Positions 41,527 to 55,059 are shown, counted from the first letter of the stretch. The stretch: DNA of 64,000 nucleotides from Azolla pinnata (GCA_037176905.1 JBBBWG010021889.1:1-64000), one strand, 5' to 3'. Numbers and translations: made by a program. The notes: generated by a model from the sequence alone, not told the origin.

Positions 41527-44044
41527 CTACAGATCCAAATTCCAAGTTCTCTCTAATGAGACCTTGGGGTTTATTCCCTCCTTTGTTTCAATGATACACG
41601 CAACCTGTAAAACATGATTAGGAGCGATCAAAAAATGTCTTGTAAGTCCATGTACAAGAAATCGAAGCACATAAAAACACACAAAGAGATGTGTGTGTAT
41701 GTCTGAGGTTATGCATGTGTAAAGTGTCTTTGTCTGTATGTATGTTTGTGAATGCATGCATACATATACCCGTACAAAGATGCATACAAAACCAAGGAAA
41801 AACACATCGAAAGGACCTGTTTAAAATATGGTAAGCGTGTATGCAGGTATATGTATGCATGCTCTGGATGTATATATATGCTTTGTGTACAGATGCATAC
41901 AAATACCGATACAAAAGGAGTCCAGAGCAGCTCACCTTGAAAGAACCTGCTTGCTTCAAATCTCTCGTCCATTCCAGGCCTGCCACCTTCTTGGAGGTCT
42001 CATAGGTGAGCTTGACTGTATCACCTTCGCCCAGAGTTTGTGATGCTGAGTAACTCCAGGCGTCTGTGTTGAAATCATAGGCCGGCTCCAATGTGGCACC
42101 AGAACTGTTCGTATACGTGTATTTAACCGAACCTTTTCCTGATTGAAAGCTGTATTTACCGGTCACCTTGTTCGCAGAATTTAACACCACAGTGCTCTCC
42201 AATACCGTAGCATTAGCCTTCTGAGGGTGTATGTATGTCAATTTTACCTGTTTACCGAACACTTTGGCCGAGTTCATGAATTGGAACCTGGCAGCCTGCA
42301 CACAGATAATAATTAAAATAAGTGCGCTTATGTTTCAAGCTGAAAGAAAAGAAAAACTTTTATCTGGTACGCTCAGCAACAATTCCTAGAGCATTGCTTT
42401 CAATGAATCCAATCCTGCTTCGAAGTTCATCATATAAAAACACATTTACTTGACTGTTGGTGTAAACAACAATTTCTTTGGCACGATAGAAGTTTGTAGC
42501 CACATGGATGGATCCAACTAGTTCATATGGGTAATCCACAATGATTGGGATGTGAACAACCTAATTAACAATGTTCATTCCCATGGGCTAGATCAATGTG
42601 AGGGCTCCAGCTCTTCATTTACAGCCACTCCAAAACACCTTCAGGGGGACCAGGATGTGCAGGCATAAAGTTTAACATCAATAACCAATGCTGCCTTTGG
42701 TTTCAATCAGCTCAACAAAGATCCATATAACGGATGCCATGTGGCAAAAAAAACGAAAATACCAAAAGGCCCTGCCCTGCGAATCAAATGAAAATACAAA
42801 ACTTGCTTGCGGATTGTGCTGGAAATATGAAATGAAGGAGCAGCAAACATCTAACTGACGGAAGTTATTTTTAAATACTTTTGATGAAAGAAACGAATGA
42901 ATAGATGACAATTTACATTAGGAAGGTCACAGTGCAGCAAATCAATATATGCAATACTGTGCAATAGGATCTCGATTGAGGCTAAATTGTTTCACAAATT
43001 GATTGCTCACACATCAATAGACTTAGCATAATCCATTCACTCCCTGTCTCCCTTGATGCTAAAGCCAACAGGCATGCATGCAGATACAAGGTTTTACAAG
43101 CACATCACAGAGAGAGGTGTGCCTGAGCTTCAGATTCATCAGTCTGGCTGAAACTTCAGAATTAAGGGAATCAATGTAGGTGCACTTAGAAGAAAAATAC
43201 GCACTTCTTCCCAAGCTCCACCAGCACATGCCCACAGGTATACCAGGATACCTCAGACAGAGGCACATGCCAGCAACAGATCATGGAGAAAACCGTTCAT
43301 CATATCTAAATCCATCCCAGGCACCCAAATGCAAACAGTGTACATTGCGTCAATCGCCTTGCTCTTATGCACCTCAGATGCCATGGCCCCTCTTTCAAAT
43401 TGTAGTTTATCATTCGTGGTTAAAGCAGCTCATGGTTGTGAGCCCTCTCGAGAATCTCATCATCGCAAGTAGAAACCAAGCCGTACTTTGACATCGTTCT
43501 ATCGTGAAAAATCTAGGAGCTCTAGGGTTTTTTTACACTTGGACTAGTGATGAATTGCTCCATAGGCTGATTTCAGAACTCTACCGAACACTAATCTGTC
43601 GGATCCTCCACCACATTTGTATAAACCAAATAAATAAATAAAAACACTCTTCATTTCTTTCTTGCTTGCTTCCTCTCCAACACATTCCATTATTGGTCAC
43701 ATTAAATGCGTCTTATTTTGGCTACAATGATGGAAAAAGAAACCCCTTCGCTCTGTGTGTGTGAGAGAGAGAGACCTGACCCACCAATTTCCTCCTTCAT
43801 GGAACCCTAGCAACCATAGGTGTAGCAGGGAAGCTTCCGTTACCTGCTTGGGGAGATCATAGTCGATGATAAGCAAGCCGGGCTTCTCGACGCCGAGGGA
43901 GACGCCAGCGAGGCCATAGCCATCCTTGAGGGTGCGATCTGAGCAGGAGGCCTTGAGGGTCAAATCCCCGAGCCCGACGGAGAGTGTGGCAGAGGCGGCC
44001 TGAGCGGAAGGCTCGTACTTGGCTTTAAGGGAGGTCTTGGTCAT
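41527..44044 (-). CDS. OEP24: Chloroplast outer envelope pore protein OEP24-like
   Basis: OEP24 is a beta-barrel channel of the plastid outer envelope that passes triose phosphates, sugar phosphates, dicarboxylates and ATP. Minus-strand exons are 44044-43844, 42295-41936 and 41604-41527, with GT/AG sites and all phase 0, giving 212 residues against about 213 in flowering plants. The N-terminus MTKTSLKAKYEPSAQAASAT, then LGDLTLKASCSDRTLKDGYG, VEKPGLLIIDYDLPKQ, AARFQFMNSAKVFGKQVKLT, YIHPQKANATVLESTVVLNS, ANKVTGKYSFQSGKGSVKYT and LEPAYDFNTDAWSYSASQTL match the family along its length. The C-terminus VSLERTWNLDL matches the family ending. There is no cleavable transit peptide, as usual for this protein. 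Intron 1 (42296-43843) is about 1.5 kb and intron 2 about 330 bp with ATGT/ATGC repeats. Confidence 0.93.
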
Positions 44045-46045
44045 GGCGATGGAACAGGGGAAGCAAGAGAAACAGTGGAAAAAACAGAGGAGAGGGAAGC
44101 TTAGAAGAAATGTGAAGGGGGGGGATCTTGAATGGTGAGTGATGACTTATACTACTACTATTGGTGTCTGAAACAACTCTGGCTTTTGCTGGGCTTGAAC
44201 AATCGATTCCCCGCCGATGATCCGATGCCCGATCCGTCGTGCTTCGATTCGATATACGGGGTCTATAGTTCCAGTTTTTTTCTTCTTCGCGTTTCGTCAC
44301 GGATCGATCTGCTATTGTTTGAATCTGGAACTGCTGGATCGGCCGGTCGAACGCGGAGAGCGGCCGATGGTTTCCGCATATCGCGACAGGTCTCCGAGAA
44401 TTCGCATTCCTGCAATGAGAGGATCGCTCGTTTGAGCAGCTGGCATCTGGCGGGCGATCTGAGACGATCCATTCATTTTGAGGATAAGGGGTAACGTATA
44501 TCTTGAGATGATGCACGAGTCCGGGGGGGCTCGTATAGATGGAATGATAAGATTGAGTGGTGATGGAACGGTTTTGGGCTGTGGGTCCGACTGCTGCCTC
44601 CGCACGTTATCACATCTTATAGCATCGTTCGTCGCTCACGGTTCAAGATCCTTCTGCTTCGACGACAACTTCCACGATTTGTTCTGCATCGATGGGATCA
44701 GTTGAATGCTGGTGGCGGAAATCTGGCAACGGATTTCGACCATGTTTGATCATTGTGCAGTATAACCTGGCATGCATGAGCTTTGAGTTTGTGGCCAAGC
44801 TGTGGAATCATTTGTTCCGACGACAAATTAGAACTAGACCATGATGTTAAAAGTATAAGGTTTGTTAAACTTACGTATTAACCAGACATGGTCGCTGACG
44901 CAAAACGCATGGGCTCCTTTGGTGACTAGTCAAAGAAGTCATGGGATTTGTAATCTTTACGTTGACCGTTGTCAAACATGGATGGAGAGTACGTCGAAAC
45001 AGTGCTTAACAAAAGCAACATTAATTACTAAAGGGAATAAAATTGTCAAGCTGCTTAGTTCCATTATGAATTTATTTAGTTCTTATAGTTGAAGCTCGTA
45101 AACAGTAATAGGGTTCTTACGTTACCAGGAGATGCGTCCTAACCAACGTCGGGCAAACTTTTTTTTTTCTCGCTCTCGAAAATTTTCCTAGATTGTCTAT
45201 ACTTGACTCGATAAATCGATTTGCTTACCAACTATTTCTACTACCACTAATGTCAACCCGATTTATCAAAACATGATGACGATCTTTACACGAAAATTAA
45301 TAGAATCAAATCCAATACAAATATAGCAGATAGAACTAAGAGAAAATAGAAAGAGAATGCGAAGGAACAACTATACTTCACAGGGGAAAAGGAATATTAA
45401 GGATTTTCCAATCAATAAAATGCATATAATATGTATATAAACTATAAACATGAATATCGATACTCTATTTATTTACTTAATTTTTTCTTTCTGAGAAATA
45501 TCCTGTCATTAGTTATAAAAGAAATGTCCATTGGAATACAATCTTTGATCAACGTAAGGAATAAGGACCCAAACACAAATAATCACCCACTATACGTGGT
45601 GATTTTTTATACCAAACGATCAACTCTAAGACACGAACTAGCTTGTTCGATCTTTCCCGTTTCCTGTTCACATAACGGAAGCACTTCTTGTTGCCTGCAG
45701 GTGGCGTTCTCTTCAATAATTAATGATAGGATATATAGATGGAGAAGCAGAAAAGACGGAGTCATCGCTCGCTTAATTAACGAAGAATAAAAAAAATAAA
45801 AATTAAGAAGAACAGGTGAGAAGTGTTTCATAAAAGGTCGTGGGTTCGAATCTTGAAAGGCTCATTCAGAGCGTTTTGTATGTTACCGAATGCGAAACCC
45901 CTCGCACCGGGATTGGTTTGTTTGCCGATGCATTCCACAATCTAGCTTGATCTCGGGGTAGGCAGTTCTTCGAGGGGAGAATCTCTCCTCTTCCAGGGTT
46001 TCGGGGTTAGGGTTTGGAGAGAATCTCTCGCCTTCTAGGGTTCAA

Positions 46046-46114
46046 GGTTAGGGTTAGGGTTAGGGTTAGGGTTAGGGTTAGGATTAGGGTTAGGATTAGG
46101 GTTAGGGTTTAGGG
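46046..46114. repeat. Telomere-like (TTAGGG)n with a few variant units
   Basis: About eleven GGTTAG(GG) hexamers, two of them GGATTAGG variants, on the plus strand. Shorter copies lie near 46000 and 46140. The repeat is interstitial, with unique DNA on both sides. Confidence 0.95.
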
Positions 46115-46423
46115 AGAATCTCTAGCCTTCCAGGTTTTAGGGTTAGGGTTAGGATTTGATCCAGGATAGTTTGTGTTGAGTGTATAAACAAGACTTTTGG
46201 CCGGACACTGCGACACCCTAGTGTGAACACCCTCTCTCTAGACTCCCTCTCTCTCTCTAGAACCGCGTGTTCTGGAAGCTTCTCCCCGTCTTCTTCGATC
46301 CGTGTCTTCTCTGCTCTGACAGATCTCCATCGCCATCGCCTCTCGCCATCGCTGTCGCCATCGCCGTCGCCATCGCCATCTTGACCATCGTTGTTTCGCC
46401 GTAGCTCTGCTCGGGACCAGGAA

Positions 46424-46633
46424 ATGGCCGCCCCTGTTCATGTATGTTTCGTCCCCGCTCGTTGGAAAACCTGGTACTCCGCCTTTCTCTCCTCCCCTCT
46501 TGCTCATCTCATCCTTGCCCTCTGCGTTGCTGCTGCTTCAAAGGATTCCGACATTCCCGCCGTCTTCTCCCCCTCGCTCCCCTGCGGGTGCGGCACATCT
46601 GAGACTGCGGTCTCTCGGGAATTCGAGGTTTAG
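46424..46633 (+). CDS. Candidate small gene start (weak)
   Basis: The ATG at 46424 has a strong context (GAAATGGCCGCC) and follows a CT-rich, CATCGC-repeat leader like the leader of the TPR gene. If unspliced, it encodes 69 residues starting MAAPVHVCFVPARWKTWYSA, with one hydrophobic stretch (LAHLILALCVAAAS), and stops at 46631-46633. A good donor (CAT then GTATGT) lies six codons in, so the real product may be spliced to exons that I cannot identify. No family is recognised. A non-coding transcript is equally possible. Confidence 0.22.
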   Translation: MAAPVHVCFVPARWKTWYSAFLSSPLAHLILALCVAAASKDSDIPAVFSPSLPCGCGTSETAVSREFEV

Positions 46634-48032
46634 GAATGTGTAGTTAAGCGGCTGCAAGATCTGATTTTTATGCAATCTTATGCGACTTGTTCCACAAAGT
46701 CTTCTCGTACGTTGTGTGATATGTTGCCTCTATGAGATGGACGCTCATGCACGCACGCTCGCATGCAGCTGGTGTAAGTTCTCATCTCCATCTCGTATTC
46801 TGCGATTTTTGTGCCACGTATTCTTCATCGATGCTTTGTGATTTCTTACATCCACGACATAGTCACAGACACGCAGAGCCGGTTCGATTCTGATTTTTTA
46901 TGCAGTATCCTGCGTTTCATATCGTAAATTCGTGATCTATGTTTTGTGATGGTGTACGCATGAACACACACGCGCACACACGCACCCGGCCATATATGCA
47001 TGTATGTGTGCGTGCATCTCCTCCTATATGCTCCCCCATATATGCATTTATTTGTAAAAATGTGCATGTATGTACGTGCGTAGGCTTGTCTTCGTGTGCA
47101 TGTATGTGTCCCCCCAAACGTGCATGTATTGGTGTGTGTTATTGTACTTTTCTTCACGGTAATTGCTTTATTTTTTGAAGTTATTCCAGGATTGCATCCT
47201 CTGTTTGAAGGGATGGATGGATGGCTGGATGAAATGAAGTGGAATGGAGGATTCCTTGAACTACAAGCAACATGCAGTATGGACTCTTTGAACTGGTGGC
47301 AGAAAGGAAGCAGCTTCAAACATCATCATACTGGTTGGCTTCATTTGTTCATGATCATAATCTTTGTGTTGGCAGAGTTGTAGATCAATTTGTTTTGTGT
47401 GTGTGGGTGGGTATCCTGTCATATGGCTCATGATATTTTTAGCATCTTCATCCATGATCATCCACTCTCGGTTCAATGATTTGATCCTTCCCCTATGGGT
47501 GCGCTCACGGGGTGGATCACAGAGTAATAAGAAGATCTACTGATTTGTGTCTGTGGAGGGAGGCTCTACTCCCTCCATAAAGCTTCTTTTCTTTCCTTTT
47601 CTTTTGTTGCGAATATCCCCTTGTGCAATGAGCATATCTATGTCTCATGGATGAGAGGATCGATCTTTGCCAAACCATCGGACATACATAATGGACGGAT
47701 GGATGGATCTTTGCTAACACTTCATAACTATGCTTCGCTTTCACTGAGTAAATGCGATCACTCCTGCACACAACTAACGTGAAAGAGGTTCGAAGACTCT
47801 TTATCACTGTGTGCCAAAGAAAAAAGTTATTGGAGGGAAATCAAATGTTAAAGTAATCTGGTCTCTTTCTGAATACAAATCATAAATCTGTGTGGAGGAG
47901 ATACTAACAGACAAAAGGATGCACTAGATACTTCATTTTTTAGTCTGTCAGTCGTGATTTTTGGAAGCATCATTGCTAAAACTGCTTTTGATAGCATTCG
48001 TTTACACTCGTTTGGAATTATGATTCGTAAAA

Positions 48033-48146
48033 TATGTGATAGAACTAATTCTTAATGCAGATCGAGTGAGTTTGTAACTGGTAGTAATGTATGTGATAAA
48101 ACTAATTCTTAATGCAGATGGAGTGAGTTTGTAACTGATAGTAATG
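48033..48146. repeat. 57-bp tandem duplication
   Basis: Two adjacent copies (48033-48089 and 48090-48146) start TATGTGATA(G/A)AACTAATTC and end GATAGTAATG or GGTAGTAATG, with only a few differences. No gene is seen around them. Confidence 0.9.
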
Positions 48147-51041
48147 TATAAGAATTGCATTTTGGATTATCGCGGGATAATGGTTTGTAACTAGGTTAGT
48201 TTGTAATTGAAAGTATAGCGGTTTGGAAAGCTTGTCTAAAATTTTTTACTCCTTATACACGAAGGATCTGATAAGCTCAAGAATTTCTTTAAAATTCAAA
48301 TTGCACTCAAATTTCTGATGTGCGATATGCTATAGGATATATTTCTTTCTTTTATAAATTGTGGATTGTATAAATTGATGCTTTTTAAACTGTGTTATGA
48401 AAGGTTTAATTTAGGGGCTCAATGATTCGTATTTAGTAGAGTGAAGATTACCCTTCAAAGATTTAGCTTAACTTTAACTGCTAGATATTTTATTTGATTT
48501 TTCACTATTTAGACAGCAACTGTCTGTGAATGAAGTTCCTAAAACTACCAATTACAGCTGCAGATCTAGAAGGCATTGCTTGAAGAACTGGGTCGTCATA
48601 TTGTTTTCGTAATATCTACCATTGTTGTAATGTAGTACTGGTCAGTTCAGTTTTGTGAGGACATGCTGCAGAGGTCATTTATAAAGATATGCATCAGAGA
48701 TCGTTTGTATCAAGCAGGATAATCCGGCTTTGTGAAGACATTCATCAGAGATAATTTGTATTTGGTACATGAAGGCATGCATCATTAGGAACGGTGTCGC
48801 AATTTTTCATGCATTTAAAGGCGTTCAATTCTGACCGGTTGTGCAGACAAACATGGTCGTAAGCTGGTGGCCACAGTTGAAATGGAAGTGATGAAAGGGT
48901 GTCCAGTCGTCAAAATTTTTATCATTGTATATGTCGTCAGATAGATACATCCTGATGAATGTATCTTATGATGCTAGTACTTCAGCATTGTACGAGAAAC
49001 CATTCATTATCCATTAATTCCTCAATGCCATGATAGTTGGTTAGCAATCTATTGCTGTATAGTCCTCAAGCCAACTGGACTCCCGACACGTAAATATGTC
49101 ACGATCTTGAGAAAGGGTGGCTTGTTGGTATGTTTCTACCCTATTGCTTTATAAAGATAACAATTTCTATTTATTCAAAAGTTTTTCACTGCTGTAGGGG
49201 AGGTATGCAGCGTGTTATCCAGTTGTAGCATCATAGAGTGAAGCTACAACTATTACATATTGAGCTAAAGCATCTTTAAAATTCATGGGAATTTTTACTG
49301 CTATCATAAATCTTTTAATTCATAAGCCTTTTTTGCCAGTAAAAGAAATCGTTCGATTCGTCAGCCTTTTCTGAAGGAGCATAAAAAGTTTTGGGAGTTG
49401 TCAATTTTCAAAGAAAAATGTCTTCGGTCTTAGATTTGCCTCTAAATATTCTTTTGAAGGTGGTTGTATTTGCAAAGTTTATTATTCAGTTGACCATAAG
49501 TGTAAGTTTGATAATCTCTTGTGTGACGTGTTCTTGTAAAAGCTCTTGCAGACATTAGAGGAAGCAATTGTATGTTTTATTGACATCTCTTGCTGAAATT
49601 AGAGAAAGCAATTAGAGAAATTAGAGAGCATTGTCTCTGAAGAATGAGAAGCTTGTGGTGAGTGTTTCAGTGTATGGGAGCCGAGTTCAATTTGCGAAGC
49701 ATAGCATGATTCGATTGAAAGGGTCAATGTCACATTATTAAATGGCATAGGGAAATGTTGGGGCATGGTCGAGTAGGTTGTAACGACTTGTAATTAATCT
49801 TAAAGCAAGGCATTTGGCTTCTCGTACTGTTTGCACATGCTTGATTGCACAAAGCTCAATTCTCTTGTAGATTACACTTGTTTTTCTGATTCTGATTGTG
49901 TTTACAGATATGGCTATCTTTTGATGGGTGCTGCATTGATCATCTTGGAGGATTGGTTCAAATTTTGGAGTGTTAAAACAGAACAAAAGCTTCAACTCCT
50001 GTGCCATTTTGACCAGAAGCTTCAAGTACTGAACCAAGGCATTTGGTAGTGATGATTGATGAAAGAGTAGAGATGCAATGTTTCGGTCGCCAACTCAAGT
50101 CGTCTGGCCATAAATTGTAGATCCATTGGAGGATGGATTTCTAGGTATAGGCTTCATGCCTGATTTTCGTACGAATCTCGTTGCAAAGGGGGCGACAAGT
50201 GCAAGCCGAAATCAAAAGAGTTTGGGAATCCCCGGAGCCATTACCCGCTTTAGGAAGTCGGCATCCGGGAAGAACAAATGGGCCACTATTATTGTACTTT
50301 GCCAATTTGAAAGAGGAAAAAAAGCCGGTTCGAATTCAAGAAAAGGAAAAAAAAAGAATCTATCGATGGCATGAACATGCAGATACACGGAAGGTGATGT
50401 CAAAGAACAGGGGCGGCAGATGAAGCTCGAGAGATGGGAGGATAATTAGGATGGTTCGGTTTGGGCGAAAAAACCAATGCTATCCAACGCGGCTTATGAA
50501 GGAGTCAACGACATTTCCTGTCTGAGAGTGCCAGATCAGTTCAGGATCATAAACGAACGATGCGATTAATCGGACTATAATCATGATCTACCATGCAATG
50601 GAGTCTAAAACACTATTTTGATTAATTAAGCATTGCGCCGCCCCGTCACGACGTCGGATTTTTGGTCCCCATTTGAATTGGTATAAATTTCTCATGACCA
50701 ATGATAGGATTGATTTACTTCCTCTTGGGGCATCCAATCGAGGGATCGATTACTCGATCTGATTCCGTGATCGGTTTTTATGCCGATAAATGGCATTCAT
50801 CATCCTAACAATGGCAGATTTCTCTCTCTTAAGTAAGATGCAGGGCCTCAAATTTCTGATCACAAAACGTAATTAGCAGCAATAGTAACAATGCTAAATG
50901 TGGGAGAATCCTCTTTAGGATTCTTCCGGCCTATCAAATGCTGCCACGTGGGCGCCTCCATTTCTGCTCGGCTATATTTGGAAATAAAAACAGTAATAAG
51001 AAGGGGATAAAAAAAACGGCGCCTTCAAAAAATAAAGAATA

Positions 51042-51120
51042 TACTTATTTATTTATATTTATTTATTTATTTTTATTTATTTATTTATTTATATTTATTT
51101 ATTTATATTTATTTATTATA
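51042..51120. repeat. (TTTA)n microsatellite
   Basis: ATTTATTTA-type tetranucleotides run for about 80 bp with occasional interruptions. The surrounding 51.1-51.3 kb is rich in A- and T-tracts. Confidence 0.92.
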
Positions 51121-52277
51121 TTATAAAATGCAGAAAAAAACAAAACAAAAAACAGTAAAATGCTAACGTGCGCCCCCACCCAAAAAAACAAACAAAAAAA
51201 ACAAAAGATTTTGACTGTGGGGTGTTTTATTTGTTTGTTTTAATATTTTTTCCGTTTTATGTTTTGTCTTCTCCAATCTTATTCTAATCCCCTAAAAAAA
51301 TCCCAAAAAACGATTGATCGATTTTATGCCATTCATTTTTCCCTGAGAATTTCAGTGCCATTTGGAAAATGGTTTCTGGAGAAGAAAACGAATTCAGTGC
51401 CATTTGGAAGTTTTTCAATGGGCTTTTTTGCACTTTAGTATTACAAATGAGAACAGAATATTTCAATCTATAGATATATTATTGATTGGAGCGAGCGTAT
51501 CTATCTGGTTGAATGCTCACGCTGAACAATTGGGCAATATTTAATTGATTCAATTGGTCTTTTGGATTTTGTGTTTACACAGATTCGTTTGCATGAATCC
51601 ATAATTCTGCTCTACGTTCTCCTGCCTCATTTTTTCCCCCAATGAAAACAAAGAAGACCAGGGGGGTTTTAATTGATTAATTAACTCGGGGAATATCAAA
51701 AGAAAACAGATGCTTTACATTGTAATCAATCAAAGCCCAGAGAAAACGAAACCGTTATATGCTCATGAGTTTCACACAAGATTTGCATGCATAGAATAGA
51801 AGAAACTACAATAAAATCGAATAAAATGCACCAAAATAGAATACAATACAAATGTATTGTTACATGGCTCATGGACTATGTTGACTGAAATGAATGAGTT
51901 TTGTTTTTTGGGAAGGGGGGGGGGGTGAAGGGAAATGTTTACTAGGAGAGTAGGAGGTTAAATCTACCATTTAACTGTGTTTGCATTGATTTAGTTTGGA
52001 AGCTTTCACTGGGTAATGCAAGTGGGATCTGTGAGGCAAAGGAAAAACCCCAAAAAACATTGAGAATGGGAGGAAGAACATCTGGTTTACTCAATTTATA
52101 TTCTTTTTGGTTTTGTTCTTGTTTTTTGGGGGGGCTTGGAATGCAATGTGAGAACCCACCTACCCTCCTCCTAATTCATGTGAGTAGTAAATGAAGAGAA
52201 TTAGCCCCAAATAAAGCCTATATTTAGAAGGCTATATAGAAATAATTCAATCAAATATATACCTATAGATCTCCAAC

Positions 52278-52279
<2 letters not shown>

Positions 52280-52327
<48 letters not shown>

Positions 52328-52351
52328 GTATGTGTGTGTGTGTGTGTGTGG
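52280..52351. repeat. (AT)n-(ATGT)n-(GT)n compound microsatellite
   Basis: AT dinucleotides (about 52284-52314) pass into four ATGT units and then GT units. It is a typical mutational gradient of a dinucleotide repeat. Confidence 0.93.
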
Positions 52352-53853
52352 GTGATCCCCACCACTTAATTTGGATAAGAGAAAAGACTGCTAAAAAACA
52401 AACCAACCAAAAAAACCAAATCTATCTTGGATTCAGACCCCTCCCCTCCCCATAAGGTATAGGTGTATATGGTTTGACTTTGCCCCACACAATACACACA
52501 CACACACACTCTCTTGTCTCTATTCTTCTTCTCTCCACACACACATGGTCCTCATGCATGTGACTCATCACATGCCATGCTGATGGATCAATTGGATGCA
52601 TCGATTCGATTCATCGTCCCATCGATGGATCGATTCGATTCATCGGCAAAGACTCTCGATCATTCCCTTTTTTTTGTAACCGCCGTGATTCCGCCGAATG
52701 CGCGCTGTGGGTGGGTGGTTAGCGCAAGCCCTCGTCCATTGGAAGTAAGCCTTTCTAACTAGTTTCGCGTTTGTTCTTGTGGCGATTGCCTCTTTGGGCA
52801 TCGAGCCCTAGGTAAAGAGACGGATTGGATTGGATTGGCTTGGCTTGGCTTGGCGCAAGATTGCTCGAATTGTCTCATGCCCATGCACACGATTCGCTAG
52901 CGAGAGCAGAATAAAAGGCGCACGAGAAAAGGGTACCGAATCCATCGTTTAATGGGTTCCCTGAGGATTAAAGAAAAAGCCCTGTTTTAGATAGATGAGC
53001 CTTTGAGAATCTAGATAGATATTTTTGATTGCTAAACTTCGATTATGTACGCCTAAAGCGATGAGCTTAGCAAGATTAAAGAGCTTTCTTTTTTAAGAGA
53101 GATCTAAGCCTCGAGACACGGGGGGGTCATGGTGGTGCATATCTAAACCTCGAGACATTAAAAAGACATCGGCAATTCGCGCTTTGCACGCGTTGTGGTA
53201 ACATGCCCAATCGGAGAAATTCTTGTTTTTTGCTTGTTCCTTTTTTTTGGGGGGGGGGGCGGGGCGGATGCTCACTCCGATGACATTCCGTTGCGATCGA
53301 GAGCGTGGTCGTTCTAAGCAAGGCGCAATTAGAATCGGAAGGCATTGCACAATTAGATCAGATTCGATCCGAAATTAGATTAAGAGTAGATGATTATAAT
53401 TAAGTAAGCAATGCACACTCGACCAAGCTAATCCCACCACCCCGACTCTCAAGCATAGCAATGCTAGAAATCGGCGATGCATCGAAGCGATGGCTTCTTT
53501 GCGATGATCTAGAAAAACATCATGCAGCGAGGAGGGAAGGGGGCGCGAGCTTCGAAAAACCGCCGAGGAATCTTGATCGATTAAATGATGGCGACGATGA
53601 TGATCGATCGACCGATTAGATGATGATGGTGATAATGATCAATCGATCGATCAGATGATGATCAATCGATCGATCAGATGATGATGACCGCGGCGGCGAT
53701 GTGGGGATGCCGACGAAATGCCCGTCCTCAAATGTCTAAAACCAGACACAAGATATATATAAATATACCATGGCTCCATGCTCTTTGTAGACAAGCCTTG
53801 GATTCCCACCCCAACCCACAATGGGGACCCTCTAAACCCTAAAAAAACCTAAA

Positions 53854-53893
53854 ATCCTAAAACCCTAAACCCTAAACCCTAAAACCCTAAAGA
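53854..53893. repeat. Short CCCTAAA telomere-like units
   Basis: Several CCCTAAA/CCCTAAAA units in a row just before the GAT repeat block. These are the seven-base plant type, unlike the hexamers in the genes. Confidence 0.85.
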
Positions 53894-53948
53894 GGCTGTT
53901 CGGATGCCGATAGTTCGCTACCAAAGGTGAGCTTTGGATGCATTTACA

Positions 53949-54012
<64 letters not shown>

Positions 54013-54342
54013 GTGATGGGGATGCCGGTGCTGCTGGTGATGGTGATGATGCTGATGCTGATGGTGGTGATGGTGATGGTGGTGGTGATGATGATGATGA
54101 TGATGATGATGGTGAGCGTGGTTATGGTGGTGGTGGTGGTGGTGATGATGAAGACGGTGGTGGTGGTGATGATGATGATGGTGATGATGGTGGTGGTGGT
54201 GATGATGATGGTGCTGATGATGATGATGGTGGTGATGGTGATGATGGTGACGGTGGTGGTGGTGATGATGATGATGCTGGTGATGGTGGTGATGATGATG
54301 ATGGTGGTGATGGTGGTGATGATGATGATGGTGGTGGTGGAA
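53949..54342. repeat. (GAT)n grading into GGTGAT-rich array
   Basis: About 20 pure GAT units (53949-54011) pass into a 330-bp field of GAT, GGT and GCT triplets. It is open in all six frames, giving runs of Met/Val, Asp/Gly or His, so long frames here are artefacts of the repeat. Confidence 0.96.
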
Positions 54343-54741
54343 CAACCTTGGCCAACATGTGGGCCAACTTGTGCATGTATAGATAGCCATGGCCTGAGAG
54401 CATCATGTCCATGTGGGCACACATACCACACCATTAGCATGCCCACACCATACCCATTCTTCCATTCCCATACTTCTTCCTTCCCTCTTTATTTGACTCA
54501 AAATCTATGACTCAAAATCTATGGCCATATATAGATAGCTATGCATGTATGACTATGCATGCCTATGTGATGACTAGGGGGGAGCTCTCCCCCATTCCTA
54601 GCTTTTACTTCATTCCATACATATCTACATCTACAGATTTCTGCTTTTCTTTTTTTTTTCTTTTTTTCTTTTTGTCTTTCTTGTATTCTCTCAGTTTCAC
54701 ACACTTCACACACACACTCTTCAAGCCCCAACAGTCACCAT

Positions 54742-55059
54742 CAGTCACCATCACCCATCATCAGCATAAGCATGAGCATCACCACGATGACCATCATCAT
54801 CATCAGCAATGTGATCACCATCAGTCACCATCACCTATCATCAGCATCAGCATGAGGATCACCACGATCACCATCATCATCATCAGCAGTGTGATCACCA
54901 TCAGTCACCATCACCCATCATCAGCATGAGCATGAGCATCACCACATCACCAGCATCATCATCAGCACTGTGATCACCATCAGTCACCATCACCCATCAT
55001 CAGCATAAGCATGAGCATCACCACACCACCAGCATCATCATCAGCAATGTGATCACCAC
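54742..55059. repeat. 80-bp minisatellite, four copies
   Basis: Four head-to-tail units begin with CAGTCACCATCAC(C/T)(C/T)ATC at 54742, 54822, 54902 and 54981. They contain AGCATGAGCATCACCAC and end AGCA(A/G/C)TGTGATCACC. Unit length is 80, 80, 79 and about 79 bp. The array lies 460-780 bp upstream of the GRF start codon. Confidence 0.93.

Larger units (their letters stand above)
44045..53933. other. Long mostly intergenic region between OEP24 and the GAT/CAC repeat block
   Basis: No firmly supported gene in nearly 10 kb. 44.0-44.8 kb is the OEP24 promoter side. 45.0-45.8 kb is AT-rich. 46.0-46.7 kb carries TTAGGG repeats, CATCGC hexamers and a candidate exon, listed separately. 47-50 kb is AT-rich with a 57-bp tandem duplication. 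50.6-52.5 kb holds (TTTA)n and (AT)n(ATGT)n(GT)n repeats. 52.5-53.9 kb holds CGAT-rich repeats and short CCCTAAA units. Confidence 0.5.

Noticed and set aside
43180-43491. 103-codon plus-strand frame within the first OEP24 intron
   Set aside because: Antisense to an intron, no domain, and ordinary composition. Chance is likelier.
45836-45860. tRNA gene suggested by GGGTTCGAATCTT
   Set aside because: It matches the B-box consensus, but the T-stem does not pair and no A box, anticodon arm or acceptor stem is visible at the right spacing. At most it is a decayed SINE or chance.
46046-46114. Chromosome end (telomere)
   Set aside because: Only about 65 bp, with unique sequence and genes on both sides. 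The unit is also six bases and not the plant seven.
53865-54510. Open frames of 148-193 codons giving poly-Met/Val, poly-Asp/Gly, poly-His or Ile/Thr runs
   Set aside because: A GAT/GGT array is open in every frame. There are no non-repeat protein features and no start context.
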